A stretch of 39,628 nucleotides of DNA. It comes from Heyndrickxia sporothermodurans. Lineage in GTDB: Bacteria; Bacillota; Bacilli; Bacillales; Bacillaceae_C. Made by a program: the position numbers and the translations under genes. This document shows positions 24,581 through 30,472 of the stretch, one piece after another. How positions within the stretch are numbered: position 1 is the first letter of the stretch; every line of letters begins with the position of its first letter. The notes below the pieces were generated by a model that had not been told where the DNA came from, ran no database searches, and saw nothing but the letters and a program-made list of their open reading frames with translations. Location of the stretch: NCBI RefSeq assembly GCF_016785185.1, contig NZ_JAEKDY010000021.1; one strand, given 5' to 3'.

Positions 24581-24610
24581 GTTCTGTGCCGAGCAGAACT
24601 ATTTTTATTT
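24581..24610 (+). terminator. Terminator after the DGR cassette
   Basis: GTTCTG (24581-24586) pairs with CAGAAC (24594-24599) around a 7-base loop, followed by TATTTTTATTT. It closes the tail/DGR block before the lysis genes. Confidence 0.72.
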
Positions 24611-24625
24611 AAACGGGGTGGTCAT

Positions 24626-24922
24626 TTGACAGTAGAACTAGGGGTCTTAATCGCTGTAATGGGTGTAATGATAAGTTACCAAGCTTACCAGCTAAATAAA
24701 ACTAAAGACTTAAAAACCGATAGTCAAGAAAGCGCAGAATTAAAGGCGGAATTGGGATATATCAGAAAAGGAGTTGATGATATAAGGATTGATTCAAAAG
24801 CGAATGAAAAGCAAATGGCGCATCTTTCGGAACGTGTAACAAGGATTGAAGAATCTGCGAAATCCTTACACAAAAGAGTGGATAATATGGAAAAAATTAA
24901 AGGAGTGGAACACATTGGATAA
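24626..24922 (+). CDS. xhlA: XhlA-like lysis-associated membrane protein
   Basis: A 98-residue protein starting at TTG behind GGGGTGG. One N-terminal membrane segment (about residues 4-22, LGVLIAVMGVMISYQAYQL) is followed by a long charged coiled coil (about 35-92, with heptad-like LSERVTRIEESAKSLHKRVD). This is the pattern of XhlA/haemolysin-type proteins encoded with holins in Bacillus phages. It overlaps the holin gene by 8 bp. It probably works with the holin in lysis. Confidence 0.75.
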   Translation: MTVELGVLIAVMGVMISYQAYQLNKTKDLKTDSQESAELKAELGYIRKGVDDIRIDSKANEKQMAHLSERVTRIEESAKSLHKRVDNMEKIKGVEHIG

Positions 24923-25139
24923 AGCAAGCGTATCTCGTTTTACCATTTTAATTGTAGCTGTAATTAATGCAATGTTAAATTTGATAGGTTATCAAACCAT
25001 TTCAGATGAATATGTAAATGATATAGTCGCCGTAATTTCGGGGGCTTATTTTATTTGGGTGGCATGGAAAAATAATTACATTAGTAAAAAAGGTAAAAAG
25101 CAAAAAGAAGTATTGAAAAAAGAAGGATTAACAAAGTAA
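24915..25139 (+). CDS. Holin
   Basis: A 74-residue protein. The TTG at 24915 has AAAGGAGTGG at good distance, inside the XhlA-like gene. Two membrane segments (about residues 8-26 and 35-52) are separated by a short turn (GYQTISDEYVNDIV), with a Lys-rich C-terminus (KKGKKQKEVLKKEG). The pattern WVAWKNNYISKK is common in phiLC3/XhlB-like holins. It makes membrane lesions at the end of the lytic cycle. A strong terminator follows. Confidence 0.85.
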   Translation: MDKASVSRFTILIVAVINAMLNLIGYQTISDEYVNDIVAVISGAYFIWVAWKNNYISKKGKKQKEVLKKEGLTK

Positions 25140-25140
25140 G

Positions 25141-25168
25141 GAGCAGCGTTTATCGTTGCTCTTTTTTT
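25141..25168 (+). terminator. Terminator between holin and endolysin
   Basis: GAGCAGCG pairs with CGTTGCTC (8 bp, one G-T) around TTTAT, then seven T. It should reduce endolysin expression relative to the holin, or an endolysin promoter may lie outside what I can recognise. Confidence 0.85.
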
Positions 25169-25196
25169 CATTCCAAATAAAAGGAGATTGATAGAA

Positions 25197-26225
25197 ATGG
25201 GAATTATCATGGATATTTCTCACCACCAACCATCAAATAAAATCGATTGGGCTAAGGCAGCAAAGGAAGTAGACCTAGTAATTATTCGTGTCCAATATGG
25301 GTCTAACCTAATTGATCGTGAGTATAAAAACCATGTGGCAAACTGTAAAAAGTACGGCATCCCATTTGGTCATTATGCTTATGGCATGTTTGTAAGTGTC
25401 AATGACGCAATTGTGGAAGCTAAAGACTTTATTAATCGTGCAGATAATGATGCTCTATTTTTAGCTTTGGATGTAGAAGGCGATACCGTAAAATCCTGTG
25501 GAACAAAAGACCTTGCAAAAGCATCACAAGCTTTTATCGACGTATTAAAAGATGTAGGTTATAAAACGGGCTTTTATGTGTCCCACGAATTGTATAAAAA
25601 ATATGATTTAGATAAAGTAAAAGCTGATTTCTTGTGGTTACCACGATACGGAAAAGACAACGGTAAACCTGATAAAAAACCCGACTACCCATGTTGCTTA
25701 TGGCAGTATTCGCAGTATTGTAAAGTAGACTGGTACAAGGGTGGTCTTGACTTTAACTTGTTAAATGGCGACAAAAGTCTTGAGTGGTTTACTGGAAAAA
25801 AGAAAACTACCCCAGTGAATAAGCCGAAAAAAAAGACCGAATCAAAGCCAGTAAGTAAACCAAAGGATGAAAAATACACTGTTGTAAAAACCCTAAATGC
25901 CTATATTAATGCCGCTGATGCTAAAGCAAGAAAAAACGTAAAGGGGACAGTATCGGCTGGAACCTATCATGTCTTTAACAAGGCTAATGGTATGATCAAT
26001 GTAACACCTATAAAGGGAGTAGCGGGCTCATGGATCAACCCAGCAGATAATAAAAAGTCTGCTACTTCCACAACAAAAGCTAAGTATCATGTTGTAGGTA
26101 AAGGAGAGGTATTATCCAAGATTGCAGCAAAATATAATACGTCCGTTAGTGCGATTCTAAAATTAAACAAAAACATTAAAGATAAAAATTTAATTTATGC
26201 AAATCAAAAAATACGTGTTAAGTAG
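25197..26225 (+). CDS. Endolysin: GH25 muramidase with SH3-like and LysM domains
   Basis: A 342-residue lysozyme that cuts the MurNAc-GlcNAc bond at lysis. The ATG at 25197 follows AAGGAGATTG. The GH25 domain covers about residues 1-195: MDISHHQPSNKIDWAKA at the start, FGHYAYGMF, the catalytic region LALDVEGD, and CLWQYSQYCKVDW near the end. After a Lys/Pro linker comes an SH3-like wall-binding module (about 225-290) and a C-terminal LysM (about 297-342, YHVVGKGEVLSKIAAKYNTS). No signal peptide is seen, so it needs the holin. All parts are complete. Confidence 0.93.
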   Translation: MGIIMDISHHQPSNKIDWAKAAKEVDLVIIRVQYGSNLIDREYKNHVANCKKYGIPFGHYAYGMFVSVNDAIVEAKDFINRADNDALFLALDVEGDTVKSCGTKDLAKASQAFIDVLKDVGYKTGFYVSHELYKKYDLDKVKADFLWLPRYGKDNGKPDKKPDYPCCLWQYSQYCKVDWYKGGLDFNLLNGDKSLEWFTGKKKTTPVNKPKKKTESKPVSKPKDEKYTVVKTLNAYINAADAKARKNVKGTVSAGTYHVFNKANGMINVTPIKGVAGSWINPADNKKSATSTTKAKYHVVGKGEVLSKIAAKYNTSVSAILKLNKNIKDKNLIYANQKIRVK

Positions 26226-26277
26226 TATATTTTGATTGTTTGTAACAAAAATTAATAACCATCACGATTCCACACAA

Positions 26278-26303
26278 AAGCCCTTCTCAATCGAGAGGGG
26301 CTT
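26278..26303. terminator. Bidirectional terminator between convergent genes
   Basis: An 11-bp stem (AAGCCCTTCTC with GAGAGGGGCTT, one T-G pair) with loop AATC sits between the endolysin (plus) and a small minus-strand gene. On the minus strand the hairpin is followed by TTTTGTG. It can serve both transcripts. Confidence 0.75.
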
Positions 26304-26307
26304 AAAA

Positions 26308-26511
26308 TTATGCATTCGTTGTTTCTACGTAAATAAATTCGGTTAAATCATAATCATTAGTTGTTACTTGATAATAGTGTGCATACTTTGCATTTTGAGT
26401 ATTTTCAGCGTCTGTTATTTCATCCAGCTTAAAAAATAAATCGTTATCCTCTGTGATTTTATTCCCCGGTGCTCCAACCTCATTTGAATAGATTACATGT
26501 GTTTTCTTCAT
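26308..26511 (-). CDS. Small acidic protein, unknown
   Basis: A 67-residue soluble protein (MKKTHVIYSNEVGAPGNKIT at the start) with an AAGGAGG site. It lies downstream of the 53-residue gene at 26560-26721 and probably shares its promoter. It is oriented opposite to the late genes, so it may be expressed in the lysogen. A GGAGGG-TTCG-CCCTCC hairpin lies between it and the upstream gene (26538-26553). No domain is recognised. Confidence 0.6.
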   Translation of the reverse strand: MKKTHVIYSNEVGAPGNKITEDNDLFFKLDEITDAENTQNAKYAHYYQVTTNDYDLTEFIYVETTNA

Positions 26512-26559
26512 TTTATTTTCCTCCTTTATTTGTGGTAGGAGGGCGAACCCTCCCGAGTC

Positions 26560-26721
26560 TTAGTAAACTAATTTAAAATCGTTATAATCGACGTCGTCAA
26601 AGCCGTTTTCTTCAATAAATTTTTCTTCGTTAAAGCCTATCAACTCAAGGGCTTCATCCACTGTTAAACTTCTGTTTGTTACCACTTCTCCAACTAAGAT
26701 TTCCTCGTAAAATACTTTCAT
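26560..26721 (-). CDS. Small acidic protein, unknown
   Basis: A 53-residue frame (MKVFYEEILVGEVVTNRSLT at the start, YNDFKLVY at the end) with a strong AGGAGG site. It lies about 55 bases downstream of a good promoter (26775-26803, minus strand). It has no membrane segment; the EALELIGFNEEKFIEENG stretch looks helical. Very short acidic proteins of this type are common in lysogeny-expressed accessory regions. Function unknown. Confidence 0.65.
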   Translation of the reverse strand: MKVFYEEILVGEVVTNRSLTVDEALELIGFNEEKFIEENGFDDVDYNDFKLVY

Positions 26722-26774
26722 TTTTAATTCCTCCTAAGATTTTATTCTTTATGTTATCCCTTCGGTGTATCTAT

Positions 26775-26803
26775 AATATACCATGTATAAAAGTACATGT
26801 AAA
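26775..26803 (-). promoter_or_regulatory. Promoter with CATGTA-N6-TACATG operator
   Basis: On the minus strand TTTACA (26798-26803) and TATATT (26775-26780) are separated by 17 bp. Within the spacer and -35 lies a perfect inverted repeat CATGTA (26782-26787), six bases, TACATG (26794-26799). The same arrangement occurs at 28056-28084. It should drive the two small genes ending at 26308, under a repressor that binds between -35 and -10. Confidence 0.75.
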
Positions 26804-26820
26804 GTGTTTTTAGTAAAGTT

Positions 26821-27060
26821 TTAATTATTTTTTTTAAGATTTTTTCGACGCTCTGCAACTTGCTTAGCATATGCTTCTACGTCACTTTTAAGATATAATC
26901 TAACACGGCTACGATCTACACCGTGATCATAAAAAGGGACCAAACGTCCAGCCTCAATCGATTGATTAAATGAGGTTAAGCTTTGTTGGGTAATCTCCAT
27001 CGCTTCCTGCTTAGTGAGCAGATTTTCATCTACCCACTTTTTTATTTGTTCACTGTTCAA
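26821..27060 (-). CDS. Excisionase-like HTH DNA-binding protein
   Basis: A 79-residue protein. LLTKQEAMEITQQSLTSFNQ followed by GRLVPFYDHG and a VRLYLKSDVEAYAKQV block is the winged HTH pattern of excisionase/MerR-like HTH_17 proteins. Such proteins bend DNA at attachment sites or act as regulators. It overlaps the gene upstream by 11 bp. It is far from the integrase and on a lysogeny-like operon, so a regulatory role is as likely as excision. Confidence 0.65.
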   Translation of the reverse strand: MNSEQIKKWVDENLLTKQEAMEITQQSLTSFNQSIEAGRLVPFYDHGVDRSRVRLYLKSDVEAYAKQVAERRKNLKKNN

Positions 27061-27649
27061 TATTTTTTCTCCTTTCGTATTCCTTAATTATTTCATCCCA
27101 GATCGCATTGATTTTCATTTTTGGAAATTTCTTTTTCATCGTGTTATAGCTAAAAGTAAGTAATTGATTTAGTTCTTTTGTAGTTACTTTTCCGTGCTTT
27201 TCATAGATACTTATCATTTCGTTTATGCATTGTTCTTTAGAAATTATTGGTGATAAACACCCACAACTTTTCGTATTTCCACTTATCAAGTTCGAACTAT
27301 CGACAACGGTTGTATTTCCACAATCACATTGGCATTCCCAAAAAGTGTGATTATTATTCGTTTTTTCTAAATTTCTCCTTAGTACCTTTAGTTTAGAAAA
27401 ACGCTTTCCTGTTAAGTCAGGAGAATTCTTTTCAGATATCCACTCGTTTTTATTACATCCACAAGATTTTGTGTTTCCGTTTCTTAAACTGTCAGTGATT
27501 ACAGGGAGTTGGTTTCCACAGTCGCATTGACAGAGCCATCTACGTTTATTTACTTCTTTTTTTCCTGATTTGACTCTTATGCCTTCAATTTCTTTTATTA
27601 CCTTTAACATCCCGTATGTTTGTCCAGTAAGATCTAATTTACGGGGCAT
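27050..27649 (-). CDS. Duplicated zinc-cluster DNA-binding protein, homing-endonuclease-like
   Basis: A 199-residue protein built of two copies of one module. Copy 1 has LDLTGQTYGMLKVIKE then WLCQCDCGN and NGNTKSCGC. Copy 2 has PDLTGKRFSKLKVLRRN then WECQCDCGN and SGNTKSCGC. The conserved Cys sets likely bind zinc. The C-terminus (about 140-199, INEMISIYEKHGKVTTKELN) looks like the DNA-binding repeat found in HNH homing endonucleases. No HNH core is seen. It may be a nuclease-less relative or a repurposed regulator. It overlaps both neighbours. Confidence 0.6.
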   Translation of the reverse strand: MPRKLDLTGQTYGMLKVIKEIEGIRVKSGKKEVNKRRWLCQCDCGNQLPVITDSLRNGNTKSCGCNKNEWISEKNSPDLTGKRFSKLKVLRRNLEKTNNNHTFWECQCDCGNTTVVDSSNLISGNTKSCGCLSPIISKEQCINEMISIYEKHGKVTTKELNQLLTFSYNTMKKKFPKMKINAIWDEIIKEYERRKNIEQ

Positions 27650-28020
27650 TACTGGATCACTCCAATCAAACGAGTTAATGTGTTGTTTGCTTTAACTGTT
27701 GTATTAACGATTCGAAAATATACATTGATACGTTTACCAGCTGCAAGATTATCCGTTTCTGTTACATAAGTGATTTCATGTAATTTCCCTTTAATAATTA
27801 CTTCATAGCCGTTTTCAATTTCTTTTACGACTTCCATATTTTTACCTTGAGAGAAAATATCCATAAACATTGCTCTTGCTTTATCAGATGATGTAGCAGT
27901 GTTTTTAACTTCTTTCCAAGCAATTATTAAAGCTTCTTTAAAGTACATTTTTGCAGTTCCGCCAAATTTTTTAACCCCTGCTTTAGCAATCTCCCAAGCT
28001 CTTGTCATAACGTTTTTCAT
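27649..28020 (-). CDS. Phage protein of unknown function, first gene of minus operon
   Basis: About 123 residues from the ATG at 28020, behind AGGGGAG; an in-frame ATG at 28065 would add 15 residues but overlaps the promoter. The N-terminus AWEIAKAGVKKFGGTAKMYF followed by KEALIIAWKEVKN is a helical block seen in small proteins of Bacillus and Clostridium phages. The rest is beta-rich. It is followed without gap by the zinc-cluster gene (TAATG). Function not known. Confidence 0.65.
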   Translation of the reverse strand: MKNVMTRAWEIAKAGVKKFGGTAKMYFKEALIIAWKEVKNTATSSDKARAMFMDIFSQGKNMEVVKEIENGYEVIIKGKLHEITYVTETDNLAAGKRINVYFRIVNTTVKANNTLTRLIGVIQ

Positions 28021-28055
28021 TTTTCGTTTTCTCCCCTTTGTTTCACTATATGTAT

Positions 28056-28084
28056 AATATAACATGTATTTTTATATATGTAAA
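28056..28084 (-). promoter_or_regulatory. Second promoter with the CATGTA-type operator
   Basis: TTTACA (28079-28084) and TATATT (28056-28061) are 17 bp apart on the minus strand. CATGTA (28063-28068), six bases and TATATG (28075-28080) form an inverted repeat with one mismatch, at the same place as in 26775-26803. It drives the operon 28020-26821. Confidence 0.75.
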
Positions 28085-28120
28085 GAGAAATGAAAAAGTT
28101 TTTAAATAATTTTTTAAACT

Positions 28121-28142
28121 TAAAAACCCCTTCAAAGAGGGG
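28121..28142 (-). terminator. Terminator of the 64-residue gene
   Basis: On the minus strand CCCCT and AGGGG form a 5-bp stem around a 6-base loop that contains the stop codon, followed by TTTTTA. It lies upstream of the second CATGTA-type promoter and insulates it. Confidence 0.65.
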
Positions 28143-28326
28143 CATCCTCCACAAACTTAATTTGCGGTTCATTCTTATCCATTTCTTTAATAGCTTCGAC
28201 TAATTCCTTTACAGCCATATCCTTTGTATATTGATTATCGCTCTCCAATTGCATAGCTACCTTCGTGATCCGTTTTTTAATATCTGTCCAATCGTTTTTA
28301 ATGTGTAACTGATCAATTGTTTTCAT
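28132..28326 (-). CDS. Small helical protein, unknown
   Basis: A 64-residue, charged, helical protein. The ATG at 28326 has GGGAGGG at good distance; an ATG at 28350 lacks a site. KNDWTDIKKRITKVAMQLES and KDMAVKELVEAIKEMDKNEP suggest a two-helix fold. It is transcribed divergently from the SOS-type operon, sharing a 120-base intergenic region. No function recognised. Confidence 0.6.
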   Translation of the reverse strand: MKTIDQLHIKNDWTDIKKRITKVAMQLESDNQYTKDMAVKELVEAIKEMDKNEPQIKFVEDAPL

Positions 28327-28389
28327 AAATATCCCTCCCATTATTTCCAATATTTAATTTCTACAAAAATGATCAAAAACCCTTTTATA

Positions 28390-28425
28390 AGAACGAATGT
28401 TTGGTTATAATAGGAACAATAGTTC
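28390..28425 (+). promoter_or_regulatory. SOS-type promoter with two LexA-like boxes
   Basis: A TATAAT (28406-28411) lies between two GAAC-N4-GTTY boxes. Box 1 is GAACGAATGTTTG (28391-28403), overlapping the spacer upstream of the -10. Box 2 is GAACAATAGTTC (28414-28425), at the expected transcription start. The Bacillus LexA box has a GAAC-N4-GTTC/T core. Two boxes bracketing the -10 imply tight LexA control of the two genes that follow. Confidence 0.72.
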
Positions 28426-28447
28426 GTATTTTAGGGAGGGTCAATCG

Positions 28448-28666
28448 ATGAAAGGTTTATTATTGAAGTCTGCTAGCACTGGAGAAAATCTTGAAATGAT
28501 TTATTTATCTAATAAAGGTGAGATTACTCAGCGTATAATCAAAGTTGAAAAAGTAGGTGAAGAATCATTTAAGGAATATTGCTACAAACGCAGACAGTCT
28601 CGCACCTTTAAACTGAGTAATGTTTTATCGATTGCTCCTTTAAAACATCATAAGAGAGGGGCTTAA
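28448..28666 (+). CDS. Small WYL-like protein in SOS operon
   Basis: A 72-residue protein from the ATG at 28448, behind GGGAGGG. The pattern MKGLLLKSASTGENLEMIYL, then GEITQRIIKVEKVGEESFKE, CYKRRQSRTFKLSNVLSIAP is that of a single small beta-barrel similar to WYL-type domains. Such proteins accompany YolD-like genes in Bacillus. The gene lies right after the LexA-like promoter, two bases ahead of the YolD-like gene. Confidence 0.72.
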   Translation: MKGLLLKSASTGENLEMIYLSNKGEITQRIIKVEKVGEESFKEYCYKRRQSRTFKLSNVLSIAPLKHHKRGA

Positions 28667-28668
28667 TA

Positions 28669-29001
28669 ATGAGTATTAATGATCGCGGATTAAAAAAGTG
28701 GCAGGGTTTCTTTATGCCTGAGCATGTAGAACAAATAAAAGAGATGTGGTTAGATGACCAGAAAATCAAAATGCCAATTTGGGATGAAGATAGAATTTCA
28801 GAATTTGAGCAATTAATAAGGTATGCTAAGGACTATAATTTATATGTAGACTTATCAATTTATAATGAAGGATTTGAACGAAAAATAACATGCTCCATAA
28901 AAGCTTTAGATCCATTAAAGAAAGAAATTAAAGCGGTAACTTCGGAGGGTATGGAAAGTATTCGATTTGATAAGATATTAAATGTAACAGTAATAGACTA
29001 G
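28669..29001 (+). CDS. YolD-like protein
   Basis: A 110-residue protein with the YolD pattern: NDRGLKKWQGFFMPEHVEQI at the start, then MPIWDEDRISEFEQLI and a C-terminal IKALDPLKKEIKAVTSEGM. In Bacillus, YolD-like proteins are encoded with Y-family polymerases such as UvrX in LexA-controlled operons. Here the operon ends without a polymerase; a terminator follows at once. It is therefore an orphan, and may partner a host polymerase. Family call is confident; the role of the family is poorly known. Confidence 0.83.
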   Translation: MSINDRGLKKWQGFFMPEHVEQIKEMWLDDQKIKMPIWDEDRISEFEQLIRYAKDYNLYVDLSIYNEGFERKITCSIKALDPLKKEIKAVTSEGMESIRFDKILNVTVID

Positions 29002-29029
29002 AACCGCCCAATTGGACGGTTATTTTTTT
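29002..29029. terminator. Terminator between the YolD-like gene and the XRE gene
   Basis: AACCG and CC pair with GG and CGGTT (7 bp with one C-A mismatch) around AATT, followed by ATTTTTTT. It ends the SOS operon and overlaps the end of the convergent XRE gene. Confidence 0.75.
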
Positions 29030-29232
29030 ATCCAAATATCCCTAATATCCATTTTTAATTCTTCGCTTATTAAGTATGCACTCTCGAATGATGGAGGTCT
29101 TTGCTCGTTAACTATGGCATTTAATGCACTTCGGCTTAATCCAACTTTTTCGGCAAATTTTTTTTGGGTAAATTTTTTATCCTTTTGTTTGATCTTCGCA
29201 AATATAACCCTTAGATTGCACTCGAATTCCAT
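29020..29232 (-). CDS. XRE-family (Cro/CI) small repressor
   Basis: A 70-residue HTH protein. LRVIFAKIKQKDKKFTQKKFAEKVGLSRSALNA in outline gives the HTH (FTQKKFAEKVGLSRSALNAI), followed by PSFESAYLISEELKMDIRDIW. This compact one-domain form is typical of small XRE regulators of accessory operons. It has a GAGGTGAT site. An inverted repeat AAGTTT-N8-AAACTT at 29250-29269 just upstream could be its own operator. It may control the 29429-33138 cassette, which points the other way. Confidence 0.83.
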   Translation of the reverse strand: MEFECNLRVIFAKIKQKDKKFTQKKFAEKVGLSRSALNAIVNEQRPPSFESAYLISEELKMDIRDIWIKK

Positions 29233-29249
29233 CTAATCACCTCTTATAC

Positions 29250-29269
29250 AAGTTTTTCGACGGAAACTT
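29250..29269. promoter_or_regulatory. Putative operator of the XRE repressor
   Basis: AAGTTT (29250-29255), eight bases, AAACTT (29264-29269) form an inverted repeat that extends imperfectly into TTATA/ATAA on the two sides. It lies 18 bases upstream of the XRE start and in the divergent region before the 80-residue gene at 29429. Operator function is inferred from position and symmetry. Confidence 0.45.
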
Positions 29270-29428
29270 ATAAATCCCTTTAAAAAAATTAAAAGCCATC
29301 ACACAAATAAAATATCTTGTTAAAGAGACATATTTTTTTGAAGAAGGTCATAAGTATTTATTAAGCAACTCAAAAGTAATTAACCAGCACTTCAAAAACC
29401 CAAGCAATTAAGAAGGAGGTATCAAGTA

Positions 29429-29671
29429 ATGGAGATTAAAAAGGCTACCTTAGCCCTGAATGTCGAGGATCCGGAACAAGCGGAATTATATGAATTTGTC
29501 ACACTTCTACCTAACGGTAAAAAGAGAAATGCCAGTGCATTTTTAAAAACACTTGTTGATCGTGAATATCAAAAGAAACGTGAATGGTATTTGGAGGAAA
29601 AAGAAAAGGCGCATAAAAAAGCGCCGGTTATTAAATCGGTAAATGGAGGGTTAAGTTTCAAAATAAAATAA
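29429..29671 (+). CDS. Putative ribbon-helix-helix-like protein
   Basis: An 80-residue basic protein with a strong GAAGGAGG site. The order of a beta-like ATLALNVEDPEQ segment, a helix (AELYEFVTLLP), NGKKRNASAFLKTLVDREYQ and a charged tail suits a ribbon-helix-helix DNA-binding protein of plasmid-accessory type. It starts the rightward cassette that ends in a VirD4/HerA-type ATPase. The fold call is tentative. Confidence 0.5.
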   Translation: MEIKKATLALNVEDPEQAELYEFVTLLPNGKKRNASAFLKTLVDREYQKKREWYLEEKEKAHKKAPVIKSVNGGLSFKIK

Positions 29672-29781
29672 TTACATGTGCTCGAAAATAAATTTACAGA
29701 CTTGGATTATGACGAATCCAGTTATGATATAGGGCATTCGAAAAACTCCTTTTTATTATTAATTTCTCCATTTTCTTGGGG

Positions 29782-29889
29782 GTGATACTCATTCTTTTGA
29801 TTATTTTTGTGGGTACGATTATCGGCACAGGGTTAGTGGCGTATGGAATGTTTGTTGAATTAAAAAAACTTTGGAAGAGGTGGAAGTGA
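29782..29889 (+). CDS. Very small membrane protein
   Basis: A 35-residue frame, GTG at 29782 (a TTG at 29797 is an alternative behind GGGGGTGAT). It encodes one membrane segment (ILLIIFVGTIIGTGLVAYGM) and a basic tail (ELKKLWKRWK). The stop overlaps the next ATG (TGATG), suggesting coupling to the VirB2-like gene. It is short, so coding is probable rather than certain. I see nothing in 29672-29781. Confidence 0.45.
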   Translation: MILILLIIFVGTIIGTGLVAYGMFVELKKLWKRWK

Positions 29890-30239
29890 TGCATAAAACC
29901 CAAACTCTTGAGTGGAATTGTTTTATGAAAGGGGATATTTTACGAAAGGAATTAAAATGCAAAAAAATAATGCCAACTATTTTAACAGGGATATGGGTGG
30001 CAAATAAATCTATTATAGTTAGCGCTGCAGAAATAAATGATTCAACTGGATTAGGACGTCTTATATCAGAAATATTAGGGATTGCCGATTATATCGCTTG
30101 GGGTGGTCTTATTTTTGCAGGAGCTTCATGGATGTTTAATAATCGTACAGTTGCAATTGAAAGAGGTATAGGAGTTACTGCGGGATATTTAATCATTCGC
30201 AAATCGTGGGCTTACATTCAATTCTTAAAGGGAATTTAG
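29889..30239 (+). CDS. Small two-TM membrane protein, VirB2/TrbC-like layout
   Basis: A 116-residue protein; ATG at 29889 behind AGAGGTGG. After a basic N-terminus (about 1-30) comes a hydrophobic segment (MPTILTGIWVANKSIIVSAA) that could be a signal peptide ending before AAEINDS. It is followed by two membrane helices (IADYIAWGGLIFAGASWMF and GIGVTAGYLIIRKSWAY). Signal plus two helices is the layout of VirB2/TrbC pilins. Because an ATPase of VirD4/HerA type follows, it may belong to a small transfer-like complex. This reading is inference from layout. Confidence 0.5.
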   Translation: MHKTQTLEWNCFMKGDILRKELKCKKIMPTILTGIWVANKSIIVSAAEINDSTGLGRLISEILGIADYIAWGGLIFAGASWMFNNRTVAIERGIGVTAGYLIIRKSWAYIQFLKGI

Positions 30240-30250
30240 GGGGGATCATC

Positions 30251-30472
30251 GTGATTGGAAATGTAGCTGATAAAGTAGCTGACAAAATTTATGAAGGACT
30301 AAGGTTTTTCTTTGAATCAAAGCTGGATGCATTAGTAGATATTCTGCCCGAATTAGCTGGTTTATCATTAATAGTTTGCGGAGTGCTTATGATGTTTGGC
30401 GACTTCAAAAAATGGTTGGGACGTACTGGAATTGTAGCAGTGGTTGGCACAACATTGGTGGTGATATTTTAA
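30251..30472 (+). CDS. Small membrane protein before the ATPase
   Basis: A 73-residue protein initiated at GTG 30251, with GGGGGGAT seven bases upstream. An amphipathic N-terminus (VADKVADKIYEGLRFFFESK) is followed by membrane segments at about 33-48 (LAGLSLIVCGVLMMFG) and 57-73 (GIVAVVGTTLVVIF). Its stop overlaps the ATPase ATG (TAATG), so the two are translated together. It probably anchors or partners the ATPase. Confidence 0.62.
   Translation: MIGNVADKVADKIYEGLRFFFESKLDALVDILPELAGLSLIVCGVLMMFGDFKKWLGRTGIVAVVGTTLVVIF

Noticed and set aside
24559..24612. 17-codon frame between RT and XhlA-like gene
   Set aside because: Too short, and it coincides with the terminator hairpin at 24581-24610.
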